A stretch of DNA of 64,000 nucleotides from Thermogemmatispora aurantia (GCF_008974285.1 NZ_BKZV01000001.1:107221-171220), one strand, 5' to 3'; positions 27,824 to 38,383 are shown, counted from the first letter of the stretch. Notes: generated by a model from the sequence alone, not told the origin. Numbers and translations are program-made.

Positions 27824-29062
27824 CTACTTCCTCAGCACAGGGATTTCTGTGATGCCCTCATCGCGCGTGCGATGACGCCCGGCACTTTCCTTAATCCCTC
27901 CCTCGGGATAGACCAGGCGCGCCTCATGTTCTGGCAGGAGCGAGGCCACCTCTTTTAAGACAGCATCGAGGAACTCCTCTTCAGGCACCGTGCGTACCAC
28001 CTGCCCTTTGCGGAAAATGACCCCTTTGCCACGACCGCCCGCCAGGCCGACATCCGCATCTCGCGCCTCACCTGGTCCATTCACCACACAACCCATCACC
28101 GCTACATGAATAGGGGTCTGTACTTTGGCCAGCCGGCGCTCCACTTCATTAGCAACTTCGATAACATCGATCTCGACGCGCCCACAAGAAGGGCACGAAA
28201 CAAAGGTCACGCCGCGATTGCGCAATTCCAGCGAGCGCAGGATTTCATAGGCCACAGGGATCTCTTGCTCCGGCTCGGCGCTTAAACTGACGCGAATAGT
28301 ATCGCCAATTCCCTCAGCTAGCAAGATACCCAGACCAACCGCCGACTTCACCGCTCCTGGCACCAGAGTCCCGGCTTCGGTGATTCCTAAATGAAGCGGA
28401 TAGTCGGAGCGCTGTGAGAAACGCCGATAGGCTTCAATAGCCGTCAACGGCGCAGAGGACTTCAGCGAGACCTTGATTTCGTGGAAATCCAGCTCCTCAC
28501 ACCAGCTAATGTACTCCAGAGCCTTATTCACCATGCGCTCGGCCAGCTGCTCACGCTCGCGCCGGCGCTCCTCCGCCGGATCACTGCGCTCCACTACCCC
28601 ATCGGAGCGGCGGCGAATCTGGATGCGCTGCATTTGGGCCTGCTTGTCCAGAGCATCGAGCGAGCCGGAATTGACTCCGATGCGCATCGCTATACCGCGC
28701 TCCTTACAAGCCTTGACAATCTCCTCCAGAGCCTTGCGCCCATGAATCAAGTTACCAGGATTAATGCGCACGCAGTCGACGCCCTGGCGAATTGCCTCCA
28801 GGGCCAGCTGATGATTATAATGAATATCAGCGATGAGCGGAATATGGATACGCTTCTTGATCTCCCCCAGGACGAGAGCATCTTCCATCTCCGGTACGGC
28901 CACACGCACCAGCTCGCAGCCTACTTCTTCAAGGCGCAAGATCTGGGCCACGGTGCTTTCGACATCGCGGGTGTAGGTGGTGCACATTGACTGCACCGCA
29001 ATGGGTGCATCACCACCGATAGGTACATCTCCGACATGAATCTGTCGCGTCTTTCTTCGCAT
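27824..29062 (-). CDS. ispG: 4-hydroxy-3-methylbut-2-enyl diphosphate synthase
   Basis: A 412-residue IspG (GcpE), the penultimate enzyme of the non-mevalonate isoprenoid pathway. It reductively opens MEcPP to HMBPP using a [4Fe-4S] cluster. N-terminal barrel motifs include PIAVQSMCTTYTRDVESTV, PLIADIHYNHQLA and VRINPGN. The cluster ligands are in SCPSCGR and VMGCVVNGPGEA. An insert rich in Arg/Glu (~residues 140-165) is present. Start at 29062: GGAG stands 5 nt upstream, and an in-frame ATG at 29086 lies at the promoter. It is the last gene of the isoprenoid/lipid block but has its own promoter. Confidence 0.97.
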   Translation of the reverse strand: MRRKTRQIHVGDVPIGGDAPIAVQSMCTTYTRDVESTVAQILRLEEVGCELVRVAVPEMEDALVLGEIKKRIHIPLIADIHYNHQLALEAIRQGVDCVRINPGNLIHGRKALEEIVKACKERGIAMRIGVNSGSLDALDKQAQMQRIQIRRRSDGVVERSDPAEERRREREQLAERMVNKALEYISWCEELDFHEIKVSLKSSAPLTAIEAYRRFSQRSDYPLHLGITEAGTLVPGAVKSAVGLGILLAEGIGDTIRVSLSAEPEQEIPVAYEILRSLELRNRGVTFVSCPSCGRVEIDVIEVANEVERRLAKVQTPIHVAVMGCVVNGPGEARDADVGLAGGRGKGVIFRKGQVVRTVPEEEFLDAVLKEVASLLPEHEARLVYPEGGIKESAGRHRTRDEGITEIPVLRK

Positions 29063-29088
29063 AAGCACTCCATAAATCCGATACATCT

Positions 29089-29116
29089 ATCATAACAGCA
29101 GCACCCGCTGCGGCAA
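29089..29116 (-). promoter_or_regulatory. ispG promoter
   Basis: Minus-strand TTGCCG, 16 nt, TATGAT (4/6 and 5/6). It gives a leader of about 20 nt to the ATG at 29062. Confidence 0.55.
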
Positions 29117-29276
29117 GGTACTGCTGAGCAGGAGTCTACCCCGACAAACGATTGCGGCGAGGCTCTACCCGCCCGCTACTCGACCGGTCAGAGCAATCGA
29201 GGGCCACTAGCGAGCAGGAGAGCAGACAGGTCGACTAGAGAGCAAGCAACCCATCATACCAGCACTGTACTGGCAT

Positions 29277-30527
29277 TCAGCGGGCACTCCAATTCACGAC
29301 ATCGCTGATCGTGACGACCACGATCAACATCAAGAGAATGGCCATGCCCACCAGATTAATCAGGCCCTCGCGCTCAGGGCGCAAGCGTTTGCCGCCGCGC
29401 AGCAGTTCAATGAAGATCAAGAGCACTCGCCCCCCATCGAGAGCTGGGAACGGCAAGATATTGATAATGGCCAGATTCAAGCTCAGGATACCGGTCAGGG
29501 TCAAAATGGGCCACCAGCCGATGGTAGGCACCGTCTGGGCCACCTCGCCGGTCATCTGCACAATACCCACCGGTCCAGCGATCTCCGGTTTCACCGCCCC
29601 CGTCACCATCTGAACGATACTGGAGATAAACTGGCCAGTCACAGAGAAGGTCTGCGTGATGCCCTTGAGTGGAGCCTGCCAGAGTGGGTAGGTCACATAG
29701 CGAACCTCATTGCCGCGCTCGATCCCCATCGGACCCTGACCCGGGGGAGGGTTGACCCGCACATTGATGGTCAGCGCCACCGGCTGCGAATCACCAGCAT
29801 GTCTGATGACAACGTGTACCGGTACTGTAGCCTGACCGTGGGCCTGAGCGATGGCCTGCTGGACGATATTCTGCACATCAGAAAACTGCTGAACCGGCTG
29901 ACCATTGACAGAGAGGAAAGTATCGCCTGGGCGCAAGCCCACCGCAGCCGCCGGAGAACCCGGCGCCACTTTGGCAATGACCGGCGGGATCACCGGCTCC
30001 CCGACACTGTAAGCGATCGAGAAGAGGAGGATCGCCAACAAGAAATTCATCGCCACCCCGGCCACCAGCACAATGAGACGCTTACCAGCAGACTTCGAGG
30101 CGAAGCTCTGCGGGTCATAGCGGCCGTACTCATCGTACATCTCCCCGTTCTCACCAGGCATCCGCACAAAGCCACCGATGGGAAGCAGGTTGAGCGAGTA
30201 GATCGTCGAGGAAGGAGGAGCCACAGCCATAGAGCTGCCTTCGCGCTCACCGGCTATGGTGCCAGAACCGGGAGCGCTTGGAGTCCAGAGATCGTCGGCA
30301 GTCTGAGCAGTAGCTGGCTGGCTAGGCTGAGTGCCCCCGTTAAACCAGATTAGCTCCCATCCCCCGCCAGGGCGGCGACGAATGCCCACAATGCGTGGAG
30401 GCAGGCCGAGGCCAAACTCCTCGACCCGAATCCCCGCCCACTTGGCAGTCAAAAAGTGACCCAGCTCATGGACAAAGACTAGTAGGCCAAAGACCGGTAT
30501 CGCAGCTAACAAGTACCAATAATTCAT
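29277..30527 (-). CDS. rseP: RseP-type site-2 intramembrane zinc protease (M50)
   Basis: A 416-residue membrane protease. The zinc motif HELGH is in the first helix (LLVFVHELGHFLTAKWAG, residues ~13-30). A hydrophilic insert of ~70 residues follows. A PDZ domain (~200-275, VAPGSPAAAVGLRPGDTFLS) and the third ligand helix with NILPFPALDGGRVLLIFIELL come next. The family cleaves membrane-bound anti-sigma factors or other single-pass proteins. ATG at 30527 is preferred because GAGGGAAG precedes it and the hydrophobic helix starts at once. It lies 34 nt after dxr, in the conserved order uppS-cdsA-dxr-rseP-ispG. Confidence 0.95.
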   Translation of the reverse strand: MNYWYLLAAIPVFGLLVFVHELGHFLTAKWAGIRVEEFGLGLPPRIVGIRRRPGGGWELIWFNGGTQPSQPATAQTADDLWTPSAPGSGTIAGEREGSSMAVAPPSSTIYSLNLLPIGGFVRMPGENGEMYDEYGRYDPQSFASKSAGKRLIVLVAGVAMNFLLAILLFSIAYSVGEPVIPPVIAKVAPGSPAAAVGLRPGDTFLSVNGQPVQQFSDVQNIVQQAIAQAHGQATVPVHVVIRHAGDSQPVALTINVRVNPPPGQGPMGIERGNEVRYVTYPLWQAPLKGITQTFSVTGQFISSIVQMVTGAVKPEIAGPVGIVQMTGEVAQTVPTIGWWPILTLTGILSLNLAIINILPFPALDGGRVLLIFIELLRGGKRLRPEREGLINLVGMAILLMLIVVVTISDVVNWSAR

Positions 30528-30561
30528 TCCCACTTCCCTCAGACAGCTTTGCAAGCAAAGA

Positions 30562-31854
30562 CTAACCTGTGGCCTGGCGCACAACCCCTAGCGAGGCAGC
30601 CAACTCTCGCGCTGTCTGCCGTGCCCAATCGCGCGTCTGGAGGATTGCTGGAATATCCGGCTGCGCCTGAGCCATCGTCGTGTGGCGCTCGAGCACAGCC
30701 TCAATCAGGCGAGCGATATCCAAGAGGCCAATCTGTCCCGCCAGAAAGAGCGCGACCGCCTCCTCATCGGCCCCCACCAGAGCGCAAGGGTAGGTACCAC
30801 CGTGCTCAGCGGCCTCACGAGCCAGGCGATAGCAAGGGAAGCGTGCCACATCGAGAGTCTCAAAATGTAGCTGCGCCACCTGCGCCCAGTCCAGGGGTCG
30901 GATCAGCCCGCGAGCCTCAGCCTCCAGACGCAGTGGATAGCTTAGCGCATCGAGAATTGGCAGATGCATACTCGGAAGGCTCGCCTGCATTTTGATCGAG
31001 CCGTCAACGAACTCAACCATAGAATGGATAATACTCTCAGGCTGGATTACCACCTCGATACGCTCGTAAGGGACGGAGAAGAGCCAGTGAGCCTCAATGA
31101 CCTCCAGTCCCTTATTCATCAAGGTCGCCGAATCCACGGTGACCTTCGGCCCCATGCGCCAGGTTGGGTGAGCCAGCGCCTGAGCAACCGTCACCGAGGA
31201 CAACTCTGTGAGAGGAGTGCGCCGGAAAGGCCCGCCAGAAGCCGTCAAGATCAGGCGGCGCACCTCGGTTCCATCTTCACCTCGCAGGCACTGCCATAGC
31301 GCACTATGCTCACTGTCGATCGGCAGAATAGCCACTCCGGCCCGCCGCGCCGCCTCCATCACCAGATGGCCAGCCATAACCAGCGTCTCCTTATTCGCCA
31401 GAGCGATGGTCTTGCCAGCCTGGATCGCTGCCATCACCGGTTCCAAGGCCACCAGGCCAGACGTAGCCACAACCACCAGATCCACCTGCGGCAGGGTAGC
31501 CGCCTCCAGCAAGCCAGCGAGACCGAAAGCGAGGCGGGGCGCCGGTCGCCGCTCACGGCCACGGGCATCCACAAGCAAGCGTTGCGCCTCCTCCCGAATA
31601 GCCGGTGTCTCCGCGAAGCAGGCCACGAGAGTCGGTGCAAATTCCTCAACCTGCTGGGCCAGCAGGGAGAGATTACTATGGGCGGCCAGGGCCACGACCT
31701 CGAAGTACTCAGGGAAGCAGCGCACCACATCCAGCGTCTGTCGTCCAATTGAGCCGGTGCTTCCTAGTAAGGCGATGCGCCTGGGAAAGGTCTGCATCGC
31801 AGTCATCCGGCCCGCAGCCGGCTGGTCAGCTTCTTTCTCCTCATTCGATTCCAT
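30562..31854 (-). CDS. dxr: 1-deoxy-D-xylulose-5-phosphate reductoisomerase
   Basis: A 430-residue enzyme of the MEP pathway that converts DXP to MEP with NADPH. Visible: the dinucleotide motif IALLGSTGSIGRQTLDVV, ALANKETLVMAG, LPIDSEHSALWQCL, ILTASGGPFRR, HPTWRMGPKVTVDSATLMNKGLE and the C-terminal helices. The start is uncertain. ATGs at 31854, 31806 and 31797 are all possible, and only the last is close to where homology begins. A weak TACAAT -10-like box at 31895-31900 fits a start at or below 31854. 240 nt separate it from cdsA, more than elsewhere in this block. Confidence 0.94.
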   Translation of the reverse strand: MESNEEKEADQPAAGRMTAMQTFPRRIALLGSTGSIGRQTLDVVRCFPEYFEVVALAAHSNLSLLAQQVEEFAPTLVACFAETPAIREEAQRLLVDARGRERRPAPRLAFGLAGLLEAATLPQVDLVVVATSGLVALEPVMAAIQAGKTIALANKETLVMAGHLVMEAARRAGVAILPIDSEHSALWQCLRGEDGTEVRRLILTASGGPFRRTPLTELSSVTVAQALAHPTWRMGPKVTVDSATLMNKGLEVIEAHWLFSVPYERIEVVIQPESIIHSMVEFVDGSIKMQASLPSMHLPILDALSYPLRLEAEARGLIRPLDWAQVAQLHFETLDVARFPCYRLAREAAEHGGTYPCALVGADEEAVALFLAGQIGLLDIARLIEAVLERHTTMAQAQPDIPAILQTRDWARQTARELAASLGVVRQATG

Positions 31855-32094
31855 TGCTGTATTGCCGTTCCCTTGCTGGCTCTGCCCAGGGAATATTGTA
31901 GCACGGCAGAGCACATGCAGCAGGAGACGTTTCTGCTCTTATTCTACACTCCAGTCAGAGTTTCATCCTTAAGCAAAACGGAGCATGGCACTTCAAGCCG
32001 GTCCGTCTAATCGGCAGCGACCAGCCTCGTCTATCAGTGACTATCCTAGATGAGCCATTACCTGGATCTGCCAGGAAGCGAGTTGGCCAGCTGA

Positions 32095-32991
32095 TTAGTG
32101 CGGGAGCGCCAGGACCAGCTCAGAGAAAAAGTAGAGAACAACGGCGGCGAAGAGCAGGCTATCGATGCGATCGAGCAAGCCGCCGTGGCCAGGCATCAGC
32201 TGACCACTATCCTTCACCTGCGCCTGGCGCTTCATCAATGACTCAGCCAGATCGCCCAGGGTAGCAGCCAACGAGAGAGCCAGGCCGAGGATCAGAGCCA
32301 GGTACCAGGGGACCTGCAGTAGCGAGCCAGCCAGCCACAGGCAAAGGATCACTGTACAGAGCAGGCCGCCGAAGACCCCCTCCCAGGTCTTGCCAGGGCT
32401 AATCTGAGGAGCCAGCTTATGGCGCCCCAGGAAATGGCCGGTGAAAAAGGCCGCCGAATCGAAGGTCCAGACGGCGGCAAAGAGCAAGAGCAGCCACCAG
32501 AGACCCCGAGGGGGGGGCCAGCCGAATTGAGAGCCACGCAACAACAACAAGAGGCTAAGCGGCCAGCCGAGATAGAGAGCGAAGACGACCGTCAGCGCCC
32601 AATCGACCAGCGAGCCGTCAAGGCGCTCTCGCCAAAAGAGGAGCGGGAAGGCCACCAGCAAAGCGGCGCCCAGGCTGATCTCCAGCAAGAGCAAGCGCCA
32701 CTGGGGGAGCATGGCAGAGATCAGCAAGAGCGTCCCCAGCCCGAAGCTCACCCAGAGCAAGGGGCGGCTACCCGAGTGCGCCATCATCTGATGCAACTCG
32801 TAGCTGCCCCAGGCCAGCACAAAGAGCGCCGCCGCAAAAGCCACCCAACCCCCCAGCCAGACCACCAGCAAGACAATAGGAATGGCGACAACAGCGGTCA
32901 GCACTCGCAGAGCCAGAGTGCCCGTCCACTGCCTGCCGCTGTCAGCAGCTCTCTTCCCTGATTGTACCTGTTTCTCAGTTGCGCGCTCCAC
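32095..32991 (-). CDS. cdsA: Phosphatidate cytidylyltransferase
   Basis: A 298-residue polytopic membrane enzyme making CDP-diacylglycerol from phosphatidate and CTP. It has about 8 hydrophobic helices. The CdsA signature is clear: QISPGKTWEGVFGGLL and, at the end, GDLAESLMKRQAQVKDSGQL then GGLLDRIDSLLF. The GTG at 32991 is chosen: AGGTGGAAG lies just upstream and the gene then begins 17 nt after uppS. A longer reading into uppS has no SD. Confidence 0.94.
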   Translation of the reverse strand: MERATEKQVQSGKRAADSGRQWTGTLALRVLTAVVAIPIVLLVVWLGGWVAFAAALFVLAWGSYELHQMMAHSGSRPLLWVSFGLGTLLLISAMLPQWRLLLLEISLGAALLVAFPLLFWRERLDGSLVDWALTVVFALYLGWPLSLLLLLRGSQFGWPPPRGLWWLLLLFAAVWTFDSAAFFTGHFLGRHKLAPQISPGKTWEGVFGGLLCTVILCLWLAGSLLQVPWYLALILGLALSLAATLGDLAESLMKRQAQVKDSGQLMPGHGGLLDRIDSLLFAAVVLYFFSELVLALPH

Positions 32992-33008
32992 GCGATGCTT
33001 CCACCTGC

Positions 33009-33842
33009 TTAGCGGCCACTGGGAGAAGCGGTCAGCCGACCAAAACGCCGCTGGCGCTGGCGATAGCTCTCCAGGGCCGCGCGTAGATCTTCGCGCCCGA
33101 AATCGGGCCAAAGTGTTGGTGTGGAATAATACTCGCTATAGGCTGACTGCCAGATCAAAAAATTACTGACACGCATCTCGCCAGCTGTGCGGACAACGAG
33201 ATCGGGATCGGGTAGATCATGAGTATAAAGATAGGAGCTAATCACCTCCTCGGTGATCGCCTCGGGCGGCAAGCCAGCGGCAATAATACGTCGCACGGCA
33301 TCGACCAGCTCGGCGCGACCGCCGTAGTTAAAGCACACACTGAGGTGGATACGATTATTATAGCGCGTCAGCTCCACCGACTCTTGGACGGCGCGCTGAA
33401 TCGCAGGGGGGAGATCTTGCAAGCGACCAAGATGGCGCAGCCGCACTCCGTCACGATGCAACTTTTCCAGGTCAGAGCGAATGGTTTCCCAGAAAAGGCG
33501 CATGAGGCCCTCGACTTCTTCCCTCGGGCGGCCCCAGTTCTCGGTCGAGAAAGCATAGACGCTCAAATACTCGATATGCTCATCGACGGCGGCCTCCACC
33601 ACGCGGCGGAGCGCAGCCACGCCGGCCTTATGGCCGGCCAGGCGAGGCAAATGGCGCTGAGCGGCCCAGCGTCCATTGCCATCCATGATGATGGCCAGGT
33701 GACGCAGCGGACAGCTCTGCTCCTGCTTCTGTCCCTGCTTCTGCTCCTGAGTTTGCTCCCGAGAGCGCACCTCTACCGCTGGTTGCGACTGCTCACTCTT
33801 TTTCCCTACGGAAGAGGGAAAAAGATCACGTATCCTGGTCAA
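33009..33842 (-). CDS. uppS: Undecaprenyl diphosphate synthase (cis-prenyltransferase)
   Basis: A 277-residue protein. A Gln/Glu-rich N-terminal tail (~1-45) precedes the catalytic fold: AIIMDGNGRWA (catalytic Asp), GHKAGVAALRRVVE, YLSVYAFSTENWGRP, VCFNYGGRAELVDAVR and DLVVRTAGEMRVSNFLIWQ. It makes the C55 lipid carrier for cell-wall and glycan synthesis from isoprenoid units. The start is a TTG at 33842: GGAGG lies 7 nt before it, inside the 3' end of frr, and only 2 nt separate the genes. Coupled translation is likely. Confidence 0.95.
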   Translation of the reverse strand: MTRIRDLFPSSVGKKSEQSQPAVEVRSREQTQEQKQGQKQEQSCPLRHLAIIMDGNGRWAAQRHLPRLAGHKAGVAALRRVVEAAVDEHIEYLSVYAFSTENWGRPREEVEGLMRLFWETIRSDLEKLHRDGVRLRHLGRLQDLPPAIQRAVQESVELTRYNNRIHLSVCFNYGGRAELVDAVRRIIAAGLPPEAITEEVISSYLYTHDLPDPDLVVRTAGEMRVSNFLIWQSAYSEYYSTPTLWPDFGREDLRAALESYRQRQRRFGRLTASPSGR

Positions 33843-33844
33843 CG

Positions 33845-34402
33845 TCAGACCTCCAAAATCTCGTGTTCCTTGAGCTTGCCGATCTTATCCATCTCCTCGA
33901 TGTAGCGGTCGGTCAGCTTCTGCAGACGATCCTGACCGCGCTTCAGCTCATCTTCGGAGATCTCCTTCTTCTTCTCGCGGTCGCGCAACTTGTCCTGGAT
34001 ATCGCGACGAATATTGCGCACCGCCACCTTATGCTCATCCAACTTCTTATGAAGGAGTTTTACCATCTCACGGCGCCGCTCCTCATTGAGAGGGGGGATC
34101 GCCAGGCGGATCACCTGGCCATCACTACTGGGATTGATCCCCAGATCGGACTTCTGAATAGCCCGCTCAATATCAGGGAGCAGCTTGCGGTCCCAGGGCT
34201 GGATCACCAGCAAACGCGGTTCCGGCGCAGAGATCGAAGCGAGCTGGTTAATTGGCGTGGGGACGCCATAGTAATCGACTTGAATCCGCTCCACGAGGGC
34301 AGAACTGGCGCGACCAGTACGGATGCTCCCCAAGTCATGGCGGAGCGCCTCCACAGCTTTCTGCATCCGGCGTTCGGCATCTCCGAAAATATCATCTACC
34401 AT
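33845..34402 (-). CDS. frr: Ribosome recycling factor
   Basis: A 185-residue protein of exact family length. It starts VDDIFGDAERRMQKAVEAL and contains IRTGRASSALVERIQVDYYG, then IPPLNEERRREMVKLLHKK. It splits post-termination ribosomes with EF-G. GGGAG stands 7-8 nt before the ATG at 34402, which rules out the longer upstream frame. pyrH lies 137 nt upstream. Confidence 0.97.
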   Translation of the reverse strand: MVDDIFGDAERRMQKAVEALRHDLGSIRTGRASSALVERIQVDYYGVPTPINQLASISAPEPRLLVIQPWDRKLLPDIERAIQKSDLGINPSSDGQVIRLAIPPLNEERRREMVKLLHKKLDEHKVAVRNIRRDIQDKLRDREKKKEISEDELKRGQDRLQKLTDRYIEEMDKIGKLKEHEILEV

Positions 34403-34539
34403 AGCAATGCTCCCATCGTAAGGTACCTTGGATACGCACGCAGAGCCAGCGACAGACCAGGATAGAATCACGGGCCAGCGAGCCAGTCAGCGGCCAGGCA
34501 ACAAGAGACCTGGGCCTGCGGCTGGCAGCCAACCTGTGC

Positions 34540-35403
<864 letters not shown>

Positions 35404-35594
35404 TCAGCTGCTGGCCAGAGCAGGCAGAGAGGGGAAAAAGAGAGGCCGGCCCCCGGTAGGCAAGGCCGGAGTGGGAGCGGATGCCTCAGCGGCCACCTGG
35501 ACGGCTGACCGGAGCGCATCTCGCTCACCTCCAATTCCACACATAGCATAGCACGCCACAAGACTGGCCAGGAAGTGCCGCTTCCTTTCCTACC

Positions 35595-36191
35595 CTATTC
35601 GCCCAAGGCAAAGCGACAGAAGCGACGAATCACGATGTTCTCCCCGGTTTCCGCAATAACCTTGCGCACCAGGTCGCCCACCACCTGGCTCTCATCACGA
35701 ATCCAGGGCTGCATCATCAACACCTGCTCGCCAAAGAGCTTCTTGAGCTTGCCCTGAATGACCTCCTCACGCTTGTGCTCCGGCACACGAGCCATCGAGG
35801 GGTCCTCAAGCAGTTGCTGACGAGCCTGCTCGATCACCTCGGCAGGTACATCCTCGTAATTCACATACTTTGGATTGGTGCCAGCAATCTGCAGAGCTAA
35901 CTCATTGGCTAATTGGCGAAAGCTCTCACTGCGCGCCACGAAGTCGGTGCTGCAGTTCAGCTCCAGCAGGACCCCCACACTGTTGTTGTGGTGGACATAG
36001 GAGAAGACGCCTCCCTGCTTGGTCTCGCGACCGGCAGCAATCATCTTCTCCGCCTTGCGGCTGGCCTTCGCATTGAGGATCTTGATGGCCTCCTCCCACG
36101 ACTGCGCCTCCTCCAGCGCGCTCTTGCAATCGGCAAAGGTCGCCCCGGTCTCCTCACGCAACCTCTTCACATCGGCAGCAGCATAGTTCAT
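35595..36191 (-). CDS. tsf: Translation elongation factor Ts
   Basis: A 198-residue EF-Ts of the short type (single-core form, as in Thermus and many Chloroflexota). It starts with the UBA-like NYAAADVKRLREETGATFADC, followed by KKALEEA-type helices and the TDFVARSESFRQLANELALQ motif that contacts EF-Tu. It recycles EF-Tu-GDP. AAGGAG precedes the ATG. It has its own promoter, unusually far from rpsB. Confidence 0.96.
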   Translation of the reverse strand: MNYAAADVKRLREETGATFADCKSALEEAQSWEEAIKILNAKASRKAEKMIAAGRETKQGGVFSYVHHNNSVGVLLELNCSTDFVARSESFRQLANELALQIAGTNPKYVNYEDVPAEVIEQARQQLLEDPSMARVPEHKREEVIQGKLKKLFGEQVLMMQPWIRDESQVVGDLVRKVIAETGENIVIRRFCRFALGE

Positions 36192-36221
36192 AAGGGCATT
36201 TCTCCTTCAGCGTACTCTGAT

Positions 36222-36251
36222 AGCATACTCAGGTTTCAGTCTGACTGACAA
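36222..36251 (-). promoter_or_regulatory. tsf promoter
   Basis: Minus-strand TTGTCA, 18 nt, TATGCT (5/6 and 4/6), with a leader of about 25 nt. Its presence implies tsf need not depend on rpsB transcription. Confidence 0.5.
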
Positions 36252-37014
36252 TGACTCTCGGCCACTCGTAGACGGTTTCGAGTGCTTGACAGCTGCGGTA
36301 CAGTAGGATTCTGGGCTTTGTGCGGCTCACCAGTCACCAGCCTCCTCTACTCCAAGACCCCCCAGTGTGAGCATAGCATGCAGCCACTGGCCCAATCTCG
36401 ACCAGGCCAGACGGCATAGAGAGGACCTGGCATCCACCACGGCCAGCTCCCGGAGGCGAGAAACTTTGCTGTCTTTCCGGTCTGGCACACGTGTGGTCAC
36501 CAGGTCCATATCCCAACCAAGTCTCTTGGCAGCAGAGGGCGCAGCCGACAGCTGACATCTGGCGCAGGCCGCAAGCCATCCGTGCCGGTCCCGATAGACC
36601 TGGAGCACGCGGGATAACAGAGAGAAGAGAAGAACAGGTCCGTTAAGATGAATCCAGCTCGCCGGGCTACCTGCCTCGCCACTTGCCCTCCTTGCTGGTG
36701 GGAACCGCCTGCTGCCCGGGACAGCGCTTCGTTTCACTCAGCCCCCAGCGATGGGCCGGCCAGGGCAGTTGCACTGGTCCAATATCGCAGTTCTTTGTAC
36801 CGCCCAGGCTCTCGCGCTTCTTCTCGTAGAGCCTGGACCAAGAGCGGGCACCAGCCCAGGCCCTTGCTTTCAGGCACAAGTGCAGGTAGCCACGCCTCTC
36901 CAGCTGGCGATCAGCTGGTAGGCGCAAGCAGGGTGAGCAGCACAGCAGTGCAACCAGATCACAACGAACGACAAGCGGCAGGATGGGACAAACTCGTAGG
37001 GGAGCGAGATGGCA
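36252..37014 (-). other. Long rpsB-tsf spacer with one strong stem
   Basis: No credible gene is present; the frames here have no SD and low-complexity products. The main structure is a perfect 9-bp inverted repeat (36804-36812 with 36828-36836, 15-nt loop). It could be a transcription attenuator, a processing site, or the remains of a lost gene. Confidence 0.4.
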
Positions 37015-37908
37015 CTAGGATTCTTTGGCCACCAGCTCAGGCTCAGAGGCGTTCGATGAACTCTCGGCCTCTCCACCAGTAGAGGACGTCGCCTCACGCT
37101 CACGCTGAGACGAACCAGCACCAGAGGCTGACACCTCCACCGCCTCCGGCGGGACAACCCCCTCTTCGCCTGAAGCCGCTGCGCCCTCGGCAGGCACCTC
37201 GCTATCCTTCTGCTGCGCCTCCAGCTCGCGGCGTCCTTCAATCACCGCGTCAGCGATCTTTGAGCAGAGCAGGCGGACAGCGCGAATAGCATCATCGTTA
37301 GCCGGGATCGGATAGTCGATCTCGTCGGGATCGCAGTTTGTATCGGCCAGGGCCACAATGGGGATCTCCAGGCGGCGGGCCTCCAGCACAGCGGTATGCT
37401 CTTTGCGCGTATCAATGATGAAGACCGCTCCAGGCAGGCGCCGCATTTCCTTGATGCCTCCCAGAATACGCTCCAGACGCACCAGATCATCCTGCAGACG
37501 CTGAGCCTCTTTCTTGGGCAGGCGCTCGAATTCACCTCGATCGCGCCGCGCCTCCAACTCACGGAGATAACGGATACGCCCTTGAATGGTCTGGAAATTG
37601 GTGAGCATACCACCTAACCAGCGCTGGTTGACATAGAACATTCCACAGCGCCTGGCCTCCTCCGCCACCGCCTCCTGAGCCTGCTTTTTCGTCCCGACGA
37701 ACAACAGAGTCTCACCGCTGGCAGCCAGTTCCTTCACAAACTTGTAGGCCTCGTTGAGACGCGCCACAGTTTGCTGAAGGTCGATGATATGGATGCCATT
37801 GCGCTCCATGAAGATGAAGGGCTTCATTTTGGGGTTCCAGCGCCGCGTCTGGTGCCCAAAATGAACGCCAGCTTCCAGCAGCTGCTTCATCGAGATAATG
37901 TTGGCCAA
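37015..37908 (-). CDS. rpsB: 30S ribosomal protein S2 with acidic C-terminal tail
   Basis: A 297-residue S2: [52 protein letters not shown] and [18 protein letters not shown]. Typical S2 ends near residue 235. Here ~60 extra residues rich in Ser, Glu and Ala form a disordered tail, as in several Actinobacteria and Chloroflexota. The start is a TTG at 37908, set by AGGGAGG 9 nt upstream; an internal ATG six codons later would be too far from it. It heads the rpsB-tsf-pyrH-frr block. Confidence 0.96.
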   Translation of the reverse strand: MANIISMKQLLEAGVHFGHQTRRWNPKMKPFIFMERNGIHIIDLQQTVARLNEAYKFVKELAASGETLLFVGTKKQAQEAVAEEARRCGMFYVNQRWLGGMLTNFQTIQGRIRYLRELEARRDRGEFERLPKKEAQRLQDDLVRLERILGGIKEMRRLPGAVFIIDTRKEHTAVLEARRLEIPIVALADTNCDPDEIDYPIPANDDAIRAVRLLCSKIADAVIEGRRELEAQQKDSEVPAEGAAASGEEGVVPPEAVEVSASGAGSSQREREATSSTGGEAESSSNASEPELVAKES

Positions 37909-38173
37909 AAAACAGATCCTCCCTTTTTCCTCCGCTCTCCTCCTATCGGCGATAGGGTTCCCCTTGCTCGCTCCTTGCGCTGCACAGCTTCCTGGCTGGC
38001 CTGCTGGTTCGCTCGCGCCCCTCCCCTCGCCACGCTGGTGCCAGGGCTGTTCAGGGTTCGAGGTACCGAGGGTATCGGGGCACCAGGGAAACGCCGATTA
38101 GAGAGCGTGTGTACTTGATGAATAATACAACGCTACACTTGCCTTAACCCGCAGGAACCCTCGCTCCTGCTAA
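37909..38173 (-). other. rpsB leader with hairpins
   Basis: Downstream of the predicted promoter the leader contains a 6-bp stem at its 5' end (38151-38156 with 38165-38170). A tight 6-bp stem with a 3-nt loop (37942-37947 with 37951-37956) lies about 20 nt before the SD. S2 commonly controls its own operon through such leaders; whether this one is bound is inference. Confidence 0.4.
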
Positions 38174-38179
38174 CTTGCA

Positions 38180-38208
38180 AGTATAGCATAGGTTGCAGAT
38201 GGACGCAA
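38180..38208 (-). promoter_or_regulatory. Candidate rpsB promoter
   Basis: Minus-strand TTGCGT, 17 nt, TATACT (3/6 and 5/6). A second weak TATTAT lies at 38122-38127. Confidence 0.4.
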
Positions 38209-38317
38209 GCAAGATTTCCCGGCTCATCCTACCCCGACCATCCCCCCACCTTCCTACGACCTCCCCCCTCTAACCGCGCTTTTAGCCCCTGCTTCTTGGA
38301 GGCCACAGTACAGTGTA

Positions 38318-38383
38318 ATGTGTACACATATTCGCTTATGTGTGCTTTCCTATCTGGCACACGTGCATATTTGCTTATATACT
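38318..38383 (+). promoter_or_regulatory. Operator-like cluster and -10 of the response regulator gene
   Basis: It contains a 12-bp perfect palindrome ATGTGTACACAT (38318-38329). Two 13-bp direct repeats differ at one base (CATATTCGCTTAT, 38327-38339, and CATATTTGCTTAT, 38366-38378). The second repeat abuts a TATACT -10 (38378-38383). The -35 is poor, as expected of an activator-dependent promoter. Autoregulation is plausible but unproven. Confidence 0.5.

Noticed and set aside
36327..36737. A 136-codon minus-strand frame in the rpsB-tsf gap
   Set aside because: No SD and an implausible Arg/Ser/Leu composition. Could be revisited if transcripts or homologues are found.
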